This document shows, in pieces, positions 1 to 6,522 of a DNA stretch of 11,715 bases. Made by a program: the position numbers and the translations under genes. The notes under the pieces are model-generated. The model saw nothing but the letters and a program-made list of their open reading frames with translations, made no database searches and was not told where the DNA came from. This DNA comes from SABY01 sp964612515 (GTDB lineage Bacteria; Bacteroidota; Bacteroidia; Bacteroidales; 4484-276), in NCBI GenBank assembly GCA_964612515.1, contig CAZTCX010000114.1:1-11715 (forward strand). The letters run 5' to 3'. Position 1 is the stretch's first letter. Each line of letters opens with the position of its first letter.

Positions 1-1362
1 TCTGAATGGGATGGTGTTGACTTGCTGTGTGATCTTTGTCTGCAACAGTTGCTGCCCCGTAACACTGTAAACTGAGAGCATGGCGCCGCCGGGCATGTTT
101 GCCATTTCCTGTTCGGTGAAATTCACATACAGCAAATTGTTTGAAAGATAACATGCCACCTGAAGGGTTTCGGGAGTTTCAATTCCTGTCACATCTTTAA
201 AATGGATTTTGAAATCCTTTACCGCACCGCTGGTGTGTGCGAAGCTGTAGCTCGGGTTAGTGCGCAAATTCTGAAAATAATCTATGGCCACATCTTCCAG
301 AAAAACGGGCAGATCCGGGTCGAGCGATTCTATTTCGCTGGCGTCGAAAGTATAGGTGCCGTCCATGCCGGCCTCGAAATACATCGGCACGGTTTCGTTA
401 CCGGCAACTGCCGGCAAAGTATTGATGGCCATTTTTTCGTTACCAACTTGTGTGTAAACATTGGGCACATCGGGGCTGCTGGTCATGATTTTATAGACAT
501 CATACAGCCTGTCGGCCTGCTGCGTAGCTTCGGTGTTGAAGCGGATAGCAGTTTGGGTGGTAATACCATTTCCAGTTGCTTTAATCAATAGCATTTGGTT
601 GGTTTCATCAGACTTATAGAAATTCTGTCCGCCATGCACACGAGCTGTGTTGTCAAGCGTCAGGGTTCCTGCCCCGGTCATTGCACGCACAAAAAAACCC
701 TGCCCCGATGGGATGAACTGCGTTGTGGTATTTCCGGTAGTAGCACCCTTGAGGTAATATTTGTAAGTGTTTTCTGTTGGGTCGAAAAGGTAAATGGCGC
801 CACCGAGGTTAGTGGTAATCGCTACTTTCTCCCAATCGAGTACCGAAGGATAGGGGTTGCCTACAAGGTTCCATCCTAAACCACTTTTTGTAAAGCCTTG
901 ACTTATCTGACCAGTATTAGTTGTGCCTGAAAACACTTCGGTAGTGGCTGCAGCATCAACCGTCCACAAAGCATATCCCTGCATAATGTTCAAAGGGATG
1001 TTGGTAGGAATGATGTCAGTATAGAGGTTGGAACTTTCATGGTGTTCTTGAAGGTAATCCCCCGTAAACATTCCCGAAACGGCGCTGCTTATCGGCGAGG
1101 AGATCATATGCCATTTGCCATTGTCAAGATAGCGTTCCACTTTTGCAGTGCCGCCACCGGAGTAGGTTACGCTTCCCAGGTCGATGAGTGAGGCATCGCC
1201 GGTAGCGTCAGATTTCAAAACTAGGTTGCCACCACCAGAAATATCCAGCTTTGTACCTGTTTCTACTTTGATGCAGGTACCCGGCTCAACACGCATTCCC
1301 TGGGCGGAAACAAAGTAAGCCGCAAACAACAGCATTATCAAAACAAGAAATTTGCTTTTCAT
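1..1362 (-). CDS. Secreted T9SS-substrate protein, C-terminus cut by window edge
   Basis: The frame is open without a stop from the ATG at 1360-1362 to the window edge (454 codons). It begins with a signal peptide: basic MKSK, a hydrophobic stretch to residue 18, then a probable cleavage after VSA (residue 20) before QGMRVEPG. The next part (about 21-75) is Gly/Thr-rich and beta-like (ISGGGNLVL). Typical Bacteroidota extracellular motifs follow: KWHMISSP near residue 83 and GWNLVGNPYPS near 163-173. From about residue 391 it reads as a type A T9SS sorting domain (VYSVTGQQLLQ). By comparison with such domains I infer that roughly 25-30 residues are missing. T9SS substrates cross the outer membrane and are released or anchored at the surface. 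The catalytic or binding role cannot be told, as no enzyme motif is visible. A candidate promoter lies far upstream at 1691-1698. Confidence 0.85.
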   Translation of the reverse strand, partial: MKSKFLVLIMLLFAAYFVSAQGMRVEPGTCIKVETGTKLDISGGGNLVLKSDATGDASLIDLGSVTYSGGGTAKVERYLDNGKWHMISSPISSAVSGMFTGDYLQEHHESSNLYTDIIPTNIPLNIMQGYALWTVDAAATTEVFSGTTNTGQISQGFTKSGLGWNLVGNPYPSVLDWEKVAITTNLGGAIYLFDPTENTYKYYLKGATTGNTTTQFIPSGQGFFVRAMTGAGTLTLDNTARVHGGQNFYKSDETNQMLLIKATGNGITTQTAIRFNTEATQQADRLYDVYKIMTSSPDVPNVYTQVGNEKMAINTLPAVAGNETVPMYFEAGMDGTYTFDASEIESLDPDLPVFLEDVAIDYFQNLRTNPSYSFAHTSGAVKDFKIHFKDVTGIETPETLQVACYLSNNLLYVNFTEQEMANMPGGAMLSVYSVTGQQLLQTKITQQVNTIPFR

Positions 1363-1701
1363 AACATTAAGATTTGATAAAATAAAAGTTATTGATTACA
1401 ATTTCCTACGCGTCATTTAACGAGCAGTTGGATTAAAATCTTTACAGATTGGTTTGATACAAAATAAATCAATATTTAAACTATCGCTCTACCAGGCGCT
1501 CCTGATAGAATGGAAAGGTTAAATAAACTAGCCTAACCAAATTTCCTGGAGTGAATTCGTTGGTGCCAATGCAAACCCGGTGTAGCTTTAGGCATCCTCA
1601 TAGCCTGAAATTATTTTTTTGATGGCTCAAAAAATAGATTATAATTTACAGCAAATGAAGTCGTTTAACGTTTTTTATTAATTCATTTTGCAAAGCTAAT
1701 A
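1363..1701. other. Non-coding region upstream of the T9SS-substrate gene
   Basis: I see no convincing coding frame here. The stretch is AT-rich and probably holds the promoter and long leader of the gene at 1-1362. One small hairpin is visible (arms 1587-1593 and 1603-1609, one G-T pair) followed by T7 at 1614-1620 on the plus strand, but no plus-strand gene ends there, so I do not call it a terminator. Confidence 0.5.
1691..1698 (-). promoter_or_regulatory. Candidate -7 box for the T9SS-substrate gene
   Basis: The minus strand reads TAGCTTTG, matching the Bacteroidota -7 consensus TAnnTTTG. A TTG lies 23 nt upstream, inside the loop of the bTHX terminator, which is a somewhat long spacing for the -33 element. 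Transcription from here would give a leader of about 320 nt. I found no exact TAnnTTTG nearer to the gene. Confidence 0.35.
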
Positions 1702-1737
1702 AAAAAAATGGTAGGAAACTTCAAAGTTTCCTGCCAT
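1701..1737 (-). terminator. Rho-independent terminator after bTHX
   Basis: Arms at 1708-1721 and 1724-1737 form a 14-bp stem with a single mismatch on the minus strand. It is followed in the minus direction by eight T residues (1701-1708, the first of them also the last base of the stem). It sits 22 nt beyond the bTHX stop codon, so it should end that transcript before the T9SS-substrate gene. Confidence 0.8.
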
Positions 1738-1759
1738 TGATTTTCATTCCGGCAAAGAT

Positions 1760-1966
1760 CTATTTCTCTTTTGCCGGCTTTTCCTTTGTCGTTTTCTTAG
1801 TCTCTTTCTTAGCTGCTGCCGGAGCTGCGTTTTCTTCCATCAGATGCTCGTGCATCAGATGCTCTTTTGTTTGCTTCACCACCGACTGCTCCTGCCGCGG
1901 GCGGGTTTTGCCGTAGGAGCCACGAATGCGCTTGCCGCGCTTCGTTTTCATATCACCTTTTCCCAT
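1760..1966 (-). CDS. 30S ribosomal protein bTHX (S31e-like small basic protein)
   Basis: This 68-residue, very basic protein begins MGKGDMKTKRGKRIRGSYGKTRPR. The block KTKRGKRIRGSYGKTRP is the bTHX signature: a short Arg/Lys peptide that in Thermus sits in the head of the 30S subunit and stabilises rRNA packing. The conserved part is over by about residue 26. The rest is a low-complexity tail, with a tandem EHLM repeat (residues 36-43) and a Lys/Ala/Thr-rich end. Such tails occur in Bacteroidota homologues; their role is unknown to me. It is a single-gene unit, with a good -7 box at 2009-2016 and a strong terminator at 1701-1737. The family call is firm, the function of the tail is not. Confidence 0.85.
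   Translation of the reverse strand: MGKGDMKTKRGKRIRGSYGKTRPRQEQSVVKQTKEHLMHEHLMEENAAPAAAKKETKKTTKEKPAKEK
1837..1865. repeat. Tandem 13-bp direct repeat inside bTHX
   Basis: The plus-strand motif GCATCAGATGCTC occurs at about 1851-1863, and the same motif with its first base changed (CCATCAGATGCTC) lies 15 bp earlier. In the minus-strand gene the pair encodes the repeated EHLM of residues 36-43. It looks like a small in-frame tandem duplication in the tail. Confidence 0.6.
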
Positions 1967-2008
1967 AGAACTTTATTTTATTAATAAATAATACAATTTT
2001 GATAGCCG

Positions 2009-2016
2009 CAAAGGTA
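2009..2016 (-). promoter_or_regulatory. -7 promoter box for bTHX
   Basis: The minus strand reads TACCTTTG followed by CGG, an exact TAnnTTTG box about 43 nt upstream of the bTHX ATG. No clear TTG at the -33 position is present. It lies in the trmH-bTHX gap (1967-2060), consistent with bTHX having its own promoter. Confidence 0.6.
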
Positions 2017-2060
2017 ATGGCTTTTTTCGAAAATCATCTTTCGTAATAGGGTAAATCGAA

Positions 2061-2765
2061 TTATTCGACTGGATGTTTTCTTAAAAAATCTTTAATAAGC
2101 GCTTCGCTGCTTTTTACCACCCTGCGCACCCAGTCAAGTTTGGTGTCAGTTTGCTCTTCGGCACTCAGTTGCCACGGAATGGATGAGTTGTGAAGTTGTT
2201 CGGTAATATAAAACAGGCTAATCGCCGCCGAGACGGAAATATTGAAACTTTCGGTAAAGCCATACATGGGAATAACCATATACTCGTCGGCGCCGGCGAG
2301 CGCATCCTGTGAGAGGCCTCGCCTCTCGGTGCCAAAGAGTAGCGCCACCGGTCCTTTTTGCAGATCGAGCTGCTGCAGCGTCACTCCGGATTGATGTGGT
2401 GTGGTAGCCACGATGCGGTAACCCTTGCTTTTGAGCTTAGCGATGGCTTCGGGCGTATTGTTTTCGGTGGTGTTGTAACGAATCAGGTTGAGCCATTTGG
2501 AAGCGCCCAGCGCAATATCCGGATTTACTTCGTAGGTGTTCGCATTTTCGATGATGTGCACATCCTGAATGCCGAAGCAGTCGCAACTGCGAAGCACGGC
2601 GCTGGCATTGTGCGGCTGATATAAGTCTTCCAGAACCACGGTGACATAACGTGTGCGCTGCTGCACAATAGCATCGAATTTTGTGCGCTTGTTGTCGGTT
2701 ACGAAGCCGCACAGATACTCCACCAACGCCGGCTTTAGCTTAGGATCGATGTTCAAGGCAAGCAA
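2061..2765 (-). CDS. trmH: tRNA 2'-O-methyltransferase, SpoU/TrmH family, TTG start
   Basis: A 234-residue SPOUT-class, AdoMet-dependent RNA ribose methyltransferase. All three SpoU motifs are visible: motif 1 HNASAVLR (52-59, Asn53 and catalytic-type Arg59), motif 2 LLFGTERRGLS (142-152) and motif 3 MYGFTESFNISVSAAI (167-182). These form the trefoil knot that binds AdoMet. Length and layout fit TrmH, which methylates G18 of tRNA; another SpoU target (23S rRNA) cannot be excluded. The start is TTG at 2763-2765: the frame has no ATG near the N-terminus, and an upstream start is blocked two codons earlier by the lysS stop. The lysS stop and this start are in the same frame, 3 nt apart, so the two are very probably one operon with coupled translation. 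Confidence 0.85.
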   Translation of the reverse strand: MLALNIDPKLKPALVEYLCGFVTDNKRTKFDAIVQQRTRYVTVVLEDLYQPHNASAVLRSCDCFGIQDVHIIENANTYEVNPDIALGASKWLNLIRYNTTENNTPEAIAKLKSKGYRIVATTPHQSGVTLQQLDLQKGPVALLFGTERRGLSQDALAGADEYMVIPMYGFTESFNISVSAAISLFYITEQLHNSSIPWQLSAEEQTDTKLDWVRRVVKSSEALIKDFLRKHPVE

Positions 2766-2768
2766 ATT

Positions 2769-4487
2769 TTATCCCTTCTGCCACATTTCGATTTCTTCGA
2801 GTGTTGGCGCAGGAAGTTCAAGTTTATTTTTCTTACGATAAACGCTCAGCTTTTGCTGGACAAGGGCTGGTTTTGCCTGCCGAAGTTCGTCGGGGGAAGC
2901 GATGCCTGCCGGGATGAGGAGCTGCGACCACTCTTCCGGCACACCCATGCGTAAAAAGTCGTCGGCTTGTGGGATTGCCTTTTTCTTTTCGGGACGCATG
3001 TGCGGAAAAAACAGCACATCCTGAATGGAGTTTTGGTTGGTCATGACCATCGCGAGGCGGTCGATGCCGATGCCCAGTCCTGCTGTGGGCGGCATGCCAT
3101 ATTCGAGTGCGCGCAAAAAGTCTTCGTCGAGCAGCATCGATTCTTCGTCGCCACGCTTGCCCAGCTCAATCTGATCCTCAAAACGACGGCGCTGGTCGAT
3201 GGGATCGTTGAGTTCGCTGAAAGAATTGCACAGTTCTTTCCCGTTAACGATAGCTTCAAAACGCTCGACGAGTCCCGGTTTGCTCCGGTGTTTCTTTGCC
3301 AGCGGCGACATCTCGATGGGATAATCGGTGATAAAAGTGGGCTGAATGAGCTTTGACTCGCAAAGGGCACCAAACATCTCATCGATGATTTTACCTTTAC
3401 CCATCGTGGCATCCAGCGGGATATTAAGTTTGTTGGCGGCATCGGCAAGTTGTTGCTCGTCCATCTCAGAAATATCCACACCCGAAAAATGTTGAATTGC
3501 CTCAAACATGGTGTAACGTTTCCAGGGCCGCTTGAAGTCGATTTGGTTTTCGCCTACTTGCAGCACGGTGGTACCGTGCAGGTCAAGAGCAACTTTTTCG
3601 ATCATCTCCTCCACCAGATTCATCATCCATTCGTAATCCTTGTAGGCTACGTAAAGTTCTATCTGTGTAAATTCAGGATTATGAAAACGGCTCATGCCTT
3701 CGTTACGGAAGTCTTTAGAAAACTCATAAACTCCATCAAAGCCGCCCACGATAAGCCGTTTCAGATAAAGCTCATTGGCGATGCGCAAATAGAGCTTCAT
3801 GTCGAGCGTGTTGTGATGCGTGGTGAAAGGTCGCGCTGCAGCTCCGCCATACAACGGCTGCAAAATCGGCGTCTCCACCTCCAGGTATTCTCTGGCATTG
3901 AGGAACTCGCGGATGGAATTGACCATCTTAGAACGCTTAACGAAAGTATCTTTCACATGCGGGTTTACGATGAGATCCACATAACGACGGCGATAGCGCA
4001 CGTCGGGATCGGTGAAGGCATCAAAAACCTTGTCGTCTTTCTCTTTCACCACGGGCAGCGGTCGCAGCGATTTGGCCAGAATCACCAGCTCATGCGCTTC
4101 GATGGTAGTTTCGCCCATTTTGGTGGTAAAAACATGGCCTCTTACGCCGATGATATCACCGATATCGAGGAGTTGTTTGAAAACATGATTATAAAAAGAT
4201 TTGTCCTCGCCGGTGCAGATGTTGTCGCGCTTCACGTAGCATTGAATGCGGCCGGTGGCGTCCTGCAACTCCACAAAAGATGCAGCGCCCATAATGCGGC
4301 GGCTCATAATTCGGCCAGCCAGGCGCACATCGTCATAGGTTTTTTTGTCGGGAAAGTTTTCGAGAATCTCTTTGGCGGTAGCGTTTACCAAAAACTCTTG
4401 TGCCGGATAAGCATCGATGCCCAATTTTGTAAGCTCTGCCAGCGACTGCCGGCGTATCTGTTCCTGTTCTGAAAGGTTCTGTGCCAT
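2769..4487 (-). CDS. lysS: Lysyl-tRNA synthetase, class II
   Basis: A 572-residue cytoplasmic enzyme that charges tRNA(Lys) with lysine using ATP. It has an N-terminal OB-fold anticodon-binding domain (about 55-140), class II motif 1 (about 188-210), motif 2 DFRNEGMSRFHNPEFTQIELY (259-279) with its ATP-binding Arg residues, and motif 3 GLGIGIDRLAM (470-480). LysRS of the usual bacterial type ends soon after motif 3 and the following MRPE; here about 72 more residues follow (501-572), including GVPEEWSQLLIPAGI and YRKKNKLELP. From memory this tail is normal in Bacteroidota LysRS, and its role is unknown to me. The ATG at 4485-4487 lies 20 nt from a -7 box at 4508-4515. The gene is followed by trmH after a 3-nt gap. 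Confidence 0.97.
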   Translation of the reverse strand: MAQNLSEQEQIRRQSLAELTKLGIDAYPAQEFLVNATAKEILENFPDKKTYDDVRLAGRIMSRRIMGAASFVELQDATGRIQCYVKRDNICTGEDKSFYNHVFKQLLDIGDIIGVRGHVFTTKMGETTIEAHELVILAKSLRPLPVVKEKDDKVFDAFTDPDVRYRRRYVDLIVNPHVKDTFVKRSKMVNSIREFLNAREYLEVETPILQPLYGGAAARPFTTHHNTLDMKLYLRIANELYLKRLIVGGFDGVYEFSKDFRNEGMSRFHNPEFTQIELYVAYKDYEWMMNLVEEMIEKVALDLHGTTVLQVGENQIDFKRPWKRYTMFEAIQHFSGVDISEMDEQQLADAANKLNIPLDATMGKGKIIDEMFGALCESKLIQPTFITDYPIEMSPLAKKHRSKPGLVERFEAIVNGKELCNSFSELNDPIDQRRRFEDQIELGKRGDEESMLLDEDFLRALEYGMPPTAGLGIGIDRLAMVMTNQNSIQDVLFFPHMRPEKKKAIPQADDFLRMGVPEEWSQLLIPAGIASPDELRQAKPALVQQKLSVYRKKNKLELPAPTLEEIEMWQKG

Positions 4488-4507
4488 AAGTTTTTAAAAA
4501 ATTTGGA

Positions 4508-4515
4508 CAAAGATA
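4508..4515 (-). promoter_or_regulatory. -7 promoter box for lysS-trmH
   Basis: The minus strand reads TATCTTTG, an exact TAnnTTTG box, with TTC (near-consensus -33) 19 nt upstream. It lies in the patatin-lysS gap, 20 nt before the lysS start. This is the best-formed promoter in the window. Confidence 0.65.
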
Positions 4516-4575
4516 GAATAACTTCATCGAACAGGAAGCCCCGCCGTTGGCACAAATGCTAACGAAAACAGCCTC

Positions 4576-5337
4576 TTATCGCAACTTCCCCGCTCCTATC
4601 AGTCGCTTGGTTTCGACGTAGCCAATCTGCACGATCTCGTCAATGGCCTGAAAGTCGAACAAACCGAAATTGGCCAGTTCCGGAGGATCGATCACATAAC
4701 GGAGCTTCTTCAGGTTAGGTTTCTCATTTTCATAAATAGCAAGGCTGCAGGTACGTTCGGCTACATCTTTAATCGCTATCGAATTGTATTTGCTGCTGAT
4801 CGGATTAACATGACTGGCGATAATCCGGCGGCAAAGTTTGAGCAGCGGGCCAATAGGCTGGTTGTCGGTGACGCCGCCATCAACATAAAGGTCGCCATCT
4901 ATTTCTACAGGCTTAAAAATTACAGGAATCGCCGCTGAGGCAGCAACAGCCATCGACAGAGAGCCACTGCTGATAATCTCTGACCGACCACGCGTGTAGT
5001 TGGTAACCGAAACAAACAAAGGCATCTGCAGTTCTTCAAAAGTTTTCACACCTAACACCTCCTCCACCTCACCGGCCAGCTTATCGCTGGAAAGCATGCC
5101 TCCCCGCGTTGGTAGCTTCCAGGTAAAATAGCTGAGCATGCTAGTCTTCTTGAAAACTTCAGTCATCTCTATTGGATCGATACCGGCAGCGAACAGAGCA
5201 CCGACGATAGCGCCCATGCTTGCACCCGCTACCACCTGCGGCTGGATGCCCGCCTCTGCGAGCGCCTGCAACACGCCAATATGCGCCAGCCCACGTGCCG
5301 AGCCGCCACTAAGTGATATGCCGTGCTTTTTTTTCAT
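4576..5337 (-). CDS. Patatin-like phospholipase (RssA-type)
   Basis: A 253-residue alpha/beta hydrolase of the patatin family (lipid acyl hydrolases, Ser-Asp dyad). The oxyanion motif GGSARG is at 11-16, the nucleophile elbow GASMG at 38-42 (Ser40), and the catalytic Asp153 in DGG (153-155), so all catalytic elements are intact. There is no signal peptide or membrane segment, so I infer a cytosolic or peripherally membrane-bound enzyme. Length and motif order match RssA-like single-domain bacterial patatins; the substrate is not known. The nearest ATG (5335-5337) puts the oxyanion motif at the expected distance from the N-terminus. It may be transcribed alone or read through into lysS: no terminator is visible in the 88-nt gap. 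Confidence 0.9.
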   Translation of the reverse strand: MKKKHGISLSGGSARGLAHIGVLQALAEAGIQPQVVAGASMGAIVGALFAAGIDPIEMTEVFKKTSMLSYFTWKLPTRGGMLSSDKLAGEVEEVLGVKTFEELQMPLFVSVTNYTRGRSEIISSGSLSMAVAASAAIPVIFKPVEIDGDLYVDGGVTDNQPIGPLLKLCRRIIASHVNPISSKYNSIAIKDVAERTCSLAIYENEKPNLKKLRYVIDPPELANFGLFDFQAIDEIVQIGYVETKRLIGAGKLR

Positions 5338-5379
5338 GATGGATGATGGGGTTTTATTGCGTGGATTTCAGGGATTTGA

Positions 5380-5400
5380 TTTTAGAATCTAAAAGCTTTT
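5380..5400. repeat. Two overlapping short palindromes upstream of patatin
   Basis: TTTTAGA and TCTAAAA (5380-5386 and 5388-5394) form a palindrome around one central base. The exact palindrome AAAAGCTTTT follows at 5391-5400. They lie just downstream of the presumed start of patatin transcription, so an operator is possible, but AT-rich DNA gives such palindromes by chance. Confidence 0.3.
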
Positions 5401-5419
5401 ACTACTTTCAAAATACTCC

Positions 5420-5427
5420 CAAAACTA
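5420..5427 (-). promoter_or_regulatory. Candidate -7 box for the patatin gene
   Basis: The minus strand reads TAGTTTTG, fitting TAnnTTTG. The nearest upstream TTG is 28 nt away, too far for a good -33 element, so support is weak. It would give a leader of about 75 nt. Confidence 0.35.
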
Positions 5428-5599
5428 CTGAATTGATTTAGGAGAGCTGGTAATACAATGATTGATCTTATTCTTTTTTATCAATTTAATGTTTTACAAA
5501 ATTATCATTAATCCGTTGAGGACTTTTATTTTATAAACCATGAAAAATGAAACCAGATAAAACTTTGCTTTTTGAAGATAAGCCGAGGTATCCAGACAC

Positions 5600-5607
5600 T
5601 AAATTTG
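5600..5607 (+). promoter_or_regulatory. Candidate distal -7 box upstream of mlaE
   Basis: TAAATTTG fits TAnnTTTG exactly, with a TTG 25 nt upstream (slightly long). A transcript from here would carry the small ORF at 5684-5785 as well as mlaE. The box overlaps the left arm of an imperfect hairpin. Confidence 0.3.
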
Positions 5608-5683
5608 AACAGGTAGCGGGCTGCCCTTGTTAGTGGTGTCGTTTTACCGCAGTAGCCGGTTAAACAGAAACAAAAGCCAATAA

Positions 5684-5785
5684 ATGCAACAACCACGCGA
5701 AGAGAAGTTACTGCTGAAAGATGACAACCCCGATTTCCGGATTGAAAAATATCTCTACTTTCGCGCAAACAAAACAAGACTATGA
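5684..5785 (+). CDS. Possible 33-residue leader ORF overlapping the mlaE start
   Basis: ATG at 5684-5686 opens a 33-codon frame whose TGA overlaps the mlaE ATG as ATGA, the same arrangement as mlaE/mlaF and mlaF/cvpA. The peptide starts MQQPREEKLLLKDDNPDF; it is charged and has no membrane segment. I recognise no family. It could be a leader peptide coupling translation into mlaE, a remnant of a longer gene, or chance. Against it: a promoter-like box (5756-5763) lies inside it, and transcripts from that box would lack it. Confidence 0.22.
   Translation: MQQPREEKLLLKDDNPDFRIEKYLYFRANKTRL
5756..5763 (+). promoter_or_regulatory. Candidate proximal -7 box for mlaE-mlaF-cvpA
   Basis: TACTTTCG differs from TAnnTTTG at one base. 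A TTC lies 18 nt upstream at the -33 position. The start of transcription would fall near 5770, leaving a leader of only about 12 nt before the mlaE ATG. Confidence 0.4.
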
Positions 5786-6522
5786 AATTTATTTCCGATC
5801 TGGGAAGATATCTTTTGTTGATGAAAGAGGTGTTCACCAAGCCTGACAAGGTGAAGGTGTTCTTTCGGCAAATAATTATTGAGATACAAAATCTGGGCAT
5901 CGATTCTCTGGGCATCACCATCATCATCTCCATTTTTGTAGGCGCCGTAGTAGCCATCCAAACGGCTTACAACATCGACTCCCCGCTGATTCCGCTCACC
6001 ATGGTCGGATTTACGACACGACAGAGCATTATCCTTGAATTTTCGCCCACAATGCTCAGCCTTGTTCTCGCTGGAAAAGTCGGCTCACGTATTGCTTCCG
6101 AAATAGGAACCATGCGCGTATCCGAGCAAATCGATGCCCTGGAAATAATGGGAATTAACCCTGCAAATTATTTGATACAGCCCAAGGTTTTTGCCTCCGT
6201 TCTTATCAATCCCATCCTCATTATCTTTAGCATTGCCTTCGCCTTGTTTGGCGGTTATCTTGCGGTGATTACCACCGGCATCGTTACCACCCACGATTAT
6301 ATCGTTGGTTTGCAAAGTTGGTTTGATCCATACACCATTACTTACGCGCTCATCAAAACGGCGGTATTTGCTTTCATCATCGCATCGGTATCGGGCTATC
6401 AGGGATTTTATACGCGGGGCGGCGCTTTGGAGGTTGGCGCAGCCAGCACGCGTGCGGTGGTTTACAGCAGCATCCTTATTATCACTTCCAATCTTATCCT
6501 CACCCAACTTTTACTGGCATGA
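5782..6522 (+). CDS. mlaE: MlaE-type ABC transporter permease
   Basis: A 246-residue inner-membrane permease of the MlaE family, the membrane half of ABC systems that move phospholipids or other hydrophobic compounds between the membranes of Gram-negative bacteria. The family signature EQIDALEIMGINP is at 115-127, preceded by GSRIASEIGTMRVS (101-114). Hydrophobic segments lie near 43-62, 88-100, 137-167, 188-206 and 226-245, with an amphipathic N-terminal helix ahead of them, as in MlaE structures. Length is close to the usual 250-260. The ATG is chosen because family homology reaches back to about residue 5. The stop overlaps the mlaF start (ATGA), so the permease and ATPase are co-translated. 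The substrate is inferred from family only. Confidence 0.93.
   Translation: MKFISDLGRYLLLMKEVFTKPDKVKVFFRQIIIEIQNLGIDSLGITIIISIFVGAVVAIQTAYNIDSPLIPLTMVGFTTRQSIILEFSPTMLSLVLAGKVGSRIASEIGTMRVSEQIDALEIMGINPANYLIQPKVFASVLINPILIIFSIAFALFGGYLAVITTGIVTTHDYIVGLQSWFDPYTITYALIKTAVFAFIIASVSGYQGFYTRGGALEVGAASTRAVVYSSILIITSNLILTQLLLA

Larger units (their letters stand above)
5338..5781. other. Divergent control region between patatin and mlaE
   Basis: This 444-bp gap holds back-to-back promoters. On the patatin side are a -7-like box (5420-5427) and two palindromes (5380-5394 and 5391-5400). The middle part (about 5430-5560) is AT-rich, and I see nothing convincing in it. On the mlaE side are a TAAATTTG box (5600-5607), an imperfect hairpin (5597-5635, with inner stem 5612-5616/5621-5625), a possible 33-codon ORF (5684-5785) and a second -7-like box (5756-5763). 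Confidence 0.5.

Noticed and set aside
202..879. Two plus-strand open frames (129 and 94 codons)
   Set aside because: They are antisense to the minus-strand T9SS-substrate frame, which runs uninterrupted through the region with a signal peptide and family motifs.
1587..1620. Plus-strand hairpin followed by seven T, resembling a terminator
   Set aside because: No plus-strand gene precedes it, the stem is short with a G-T pair, and A-T runs are frequent in this stretch.
3450..4472. Long plus-strand open frame of 340 codons opposite lysS
   Set aside because: It is entirely antisense to lysS, which has all class II synthetase motifs. The plus-strand translation has no recognisable domain.
5581..5640. 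tRNA-like or riboswitch-like fold upstream of mlaE
   Set aside because: The hairpin at 5597-5635 is imperfect and isolated. There is no cloverleaf, T-loop or known riboswitch core.
5526..5957. 143-codon minus-strand frame across the patatin-mlaE gap
   Set aside because: Its N-terminal third is antisense to mlaE. The rest has erratic composition, no motif, and covers the promoter region of mlaE.
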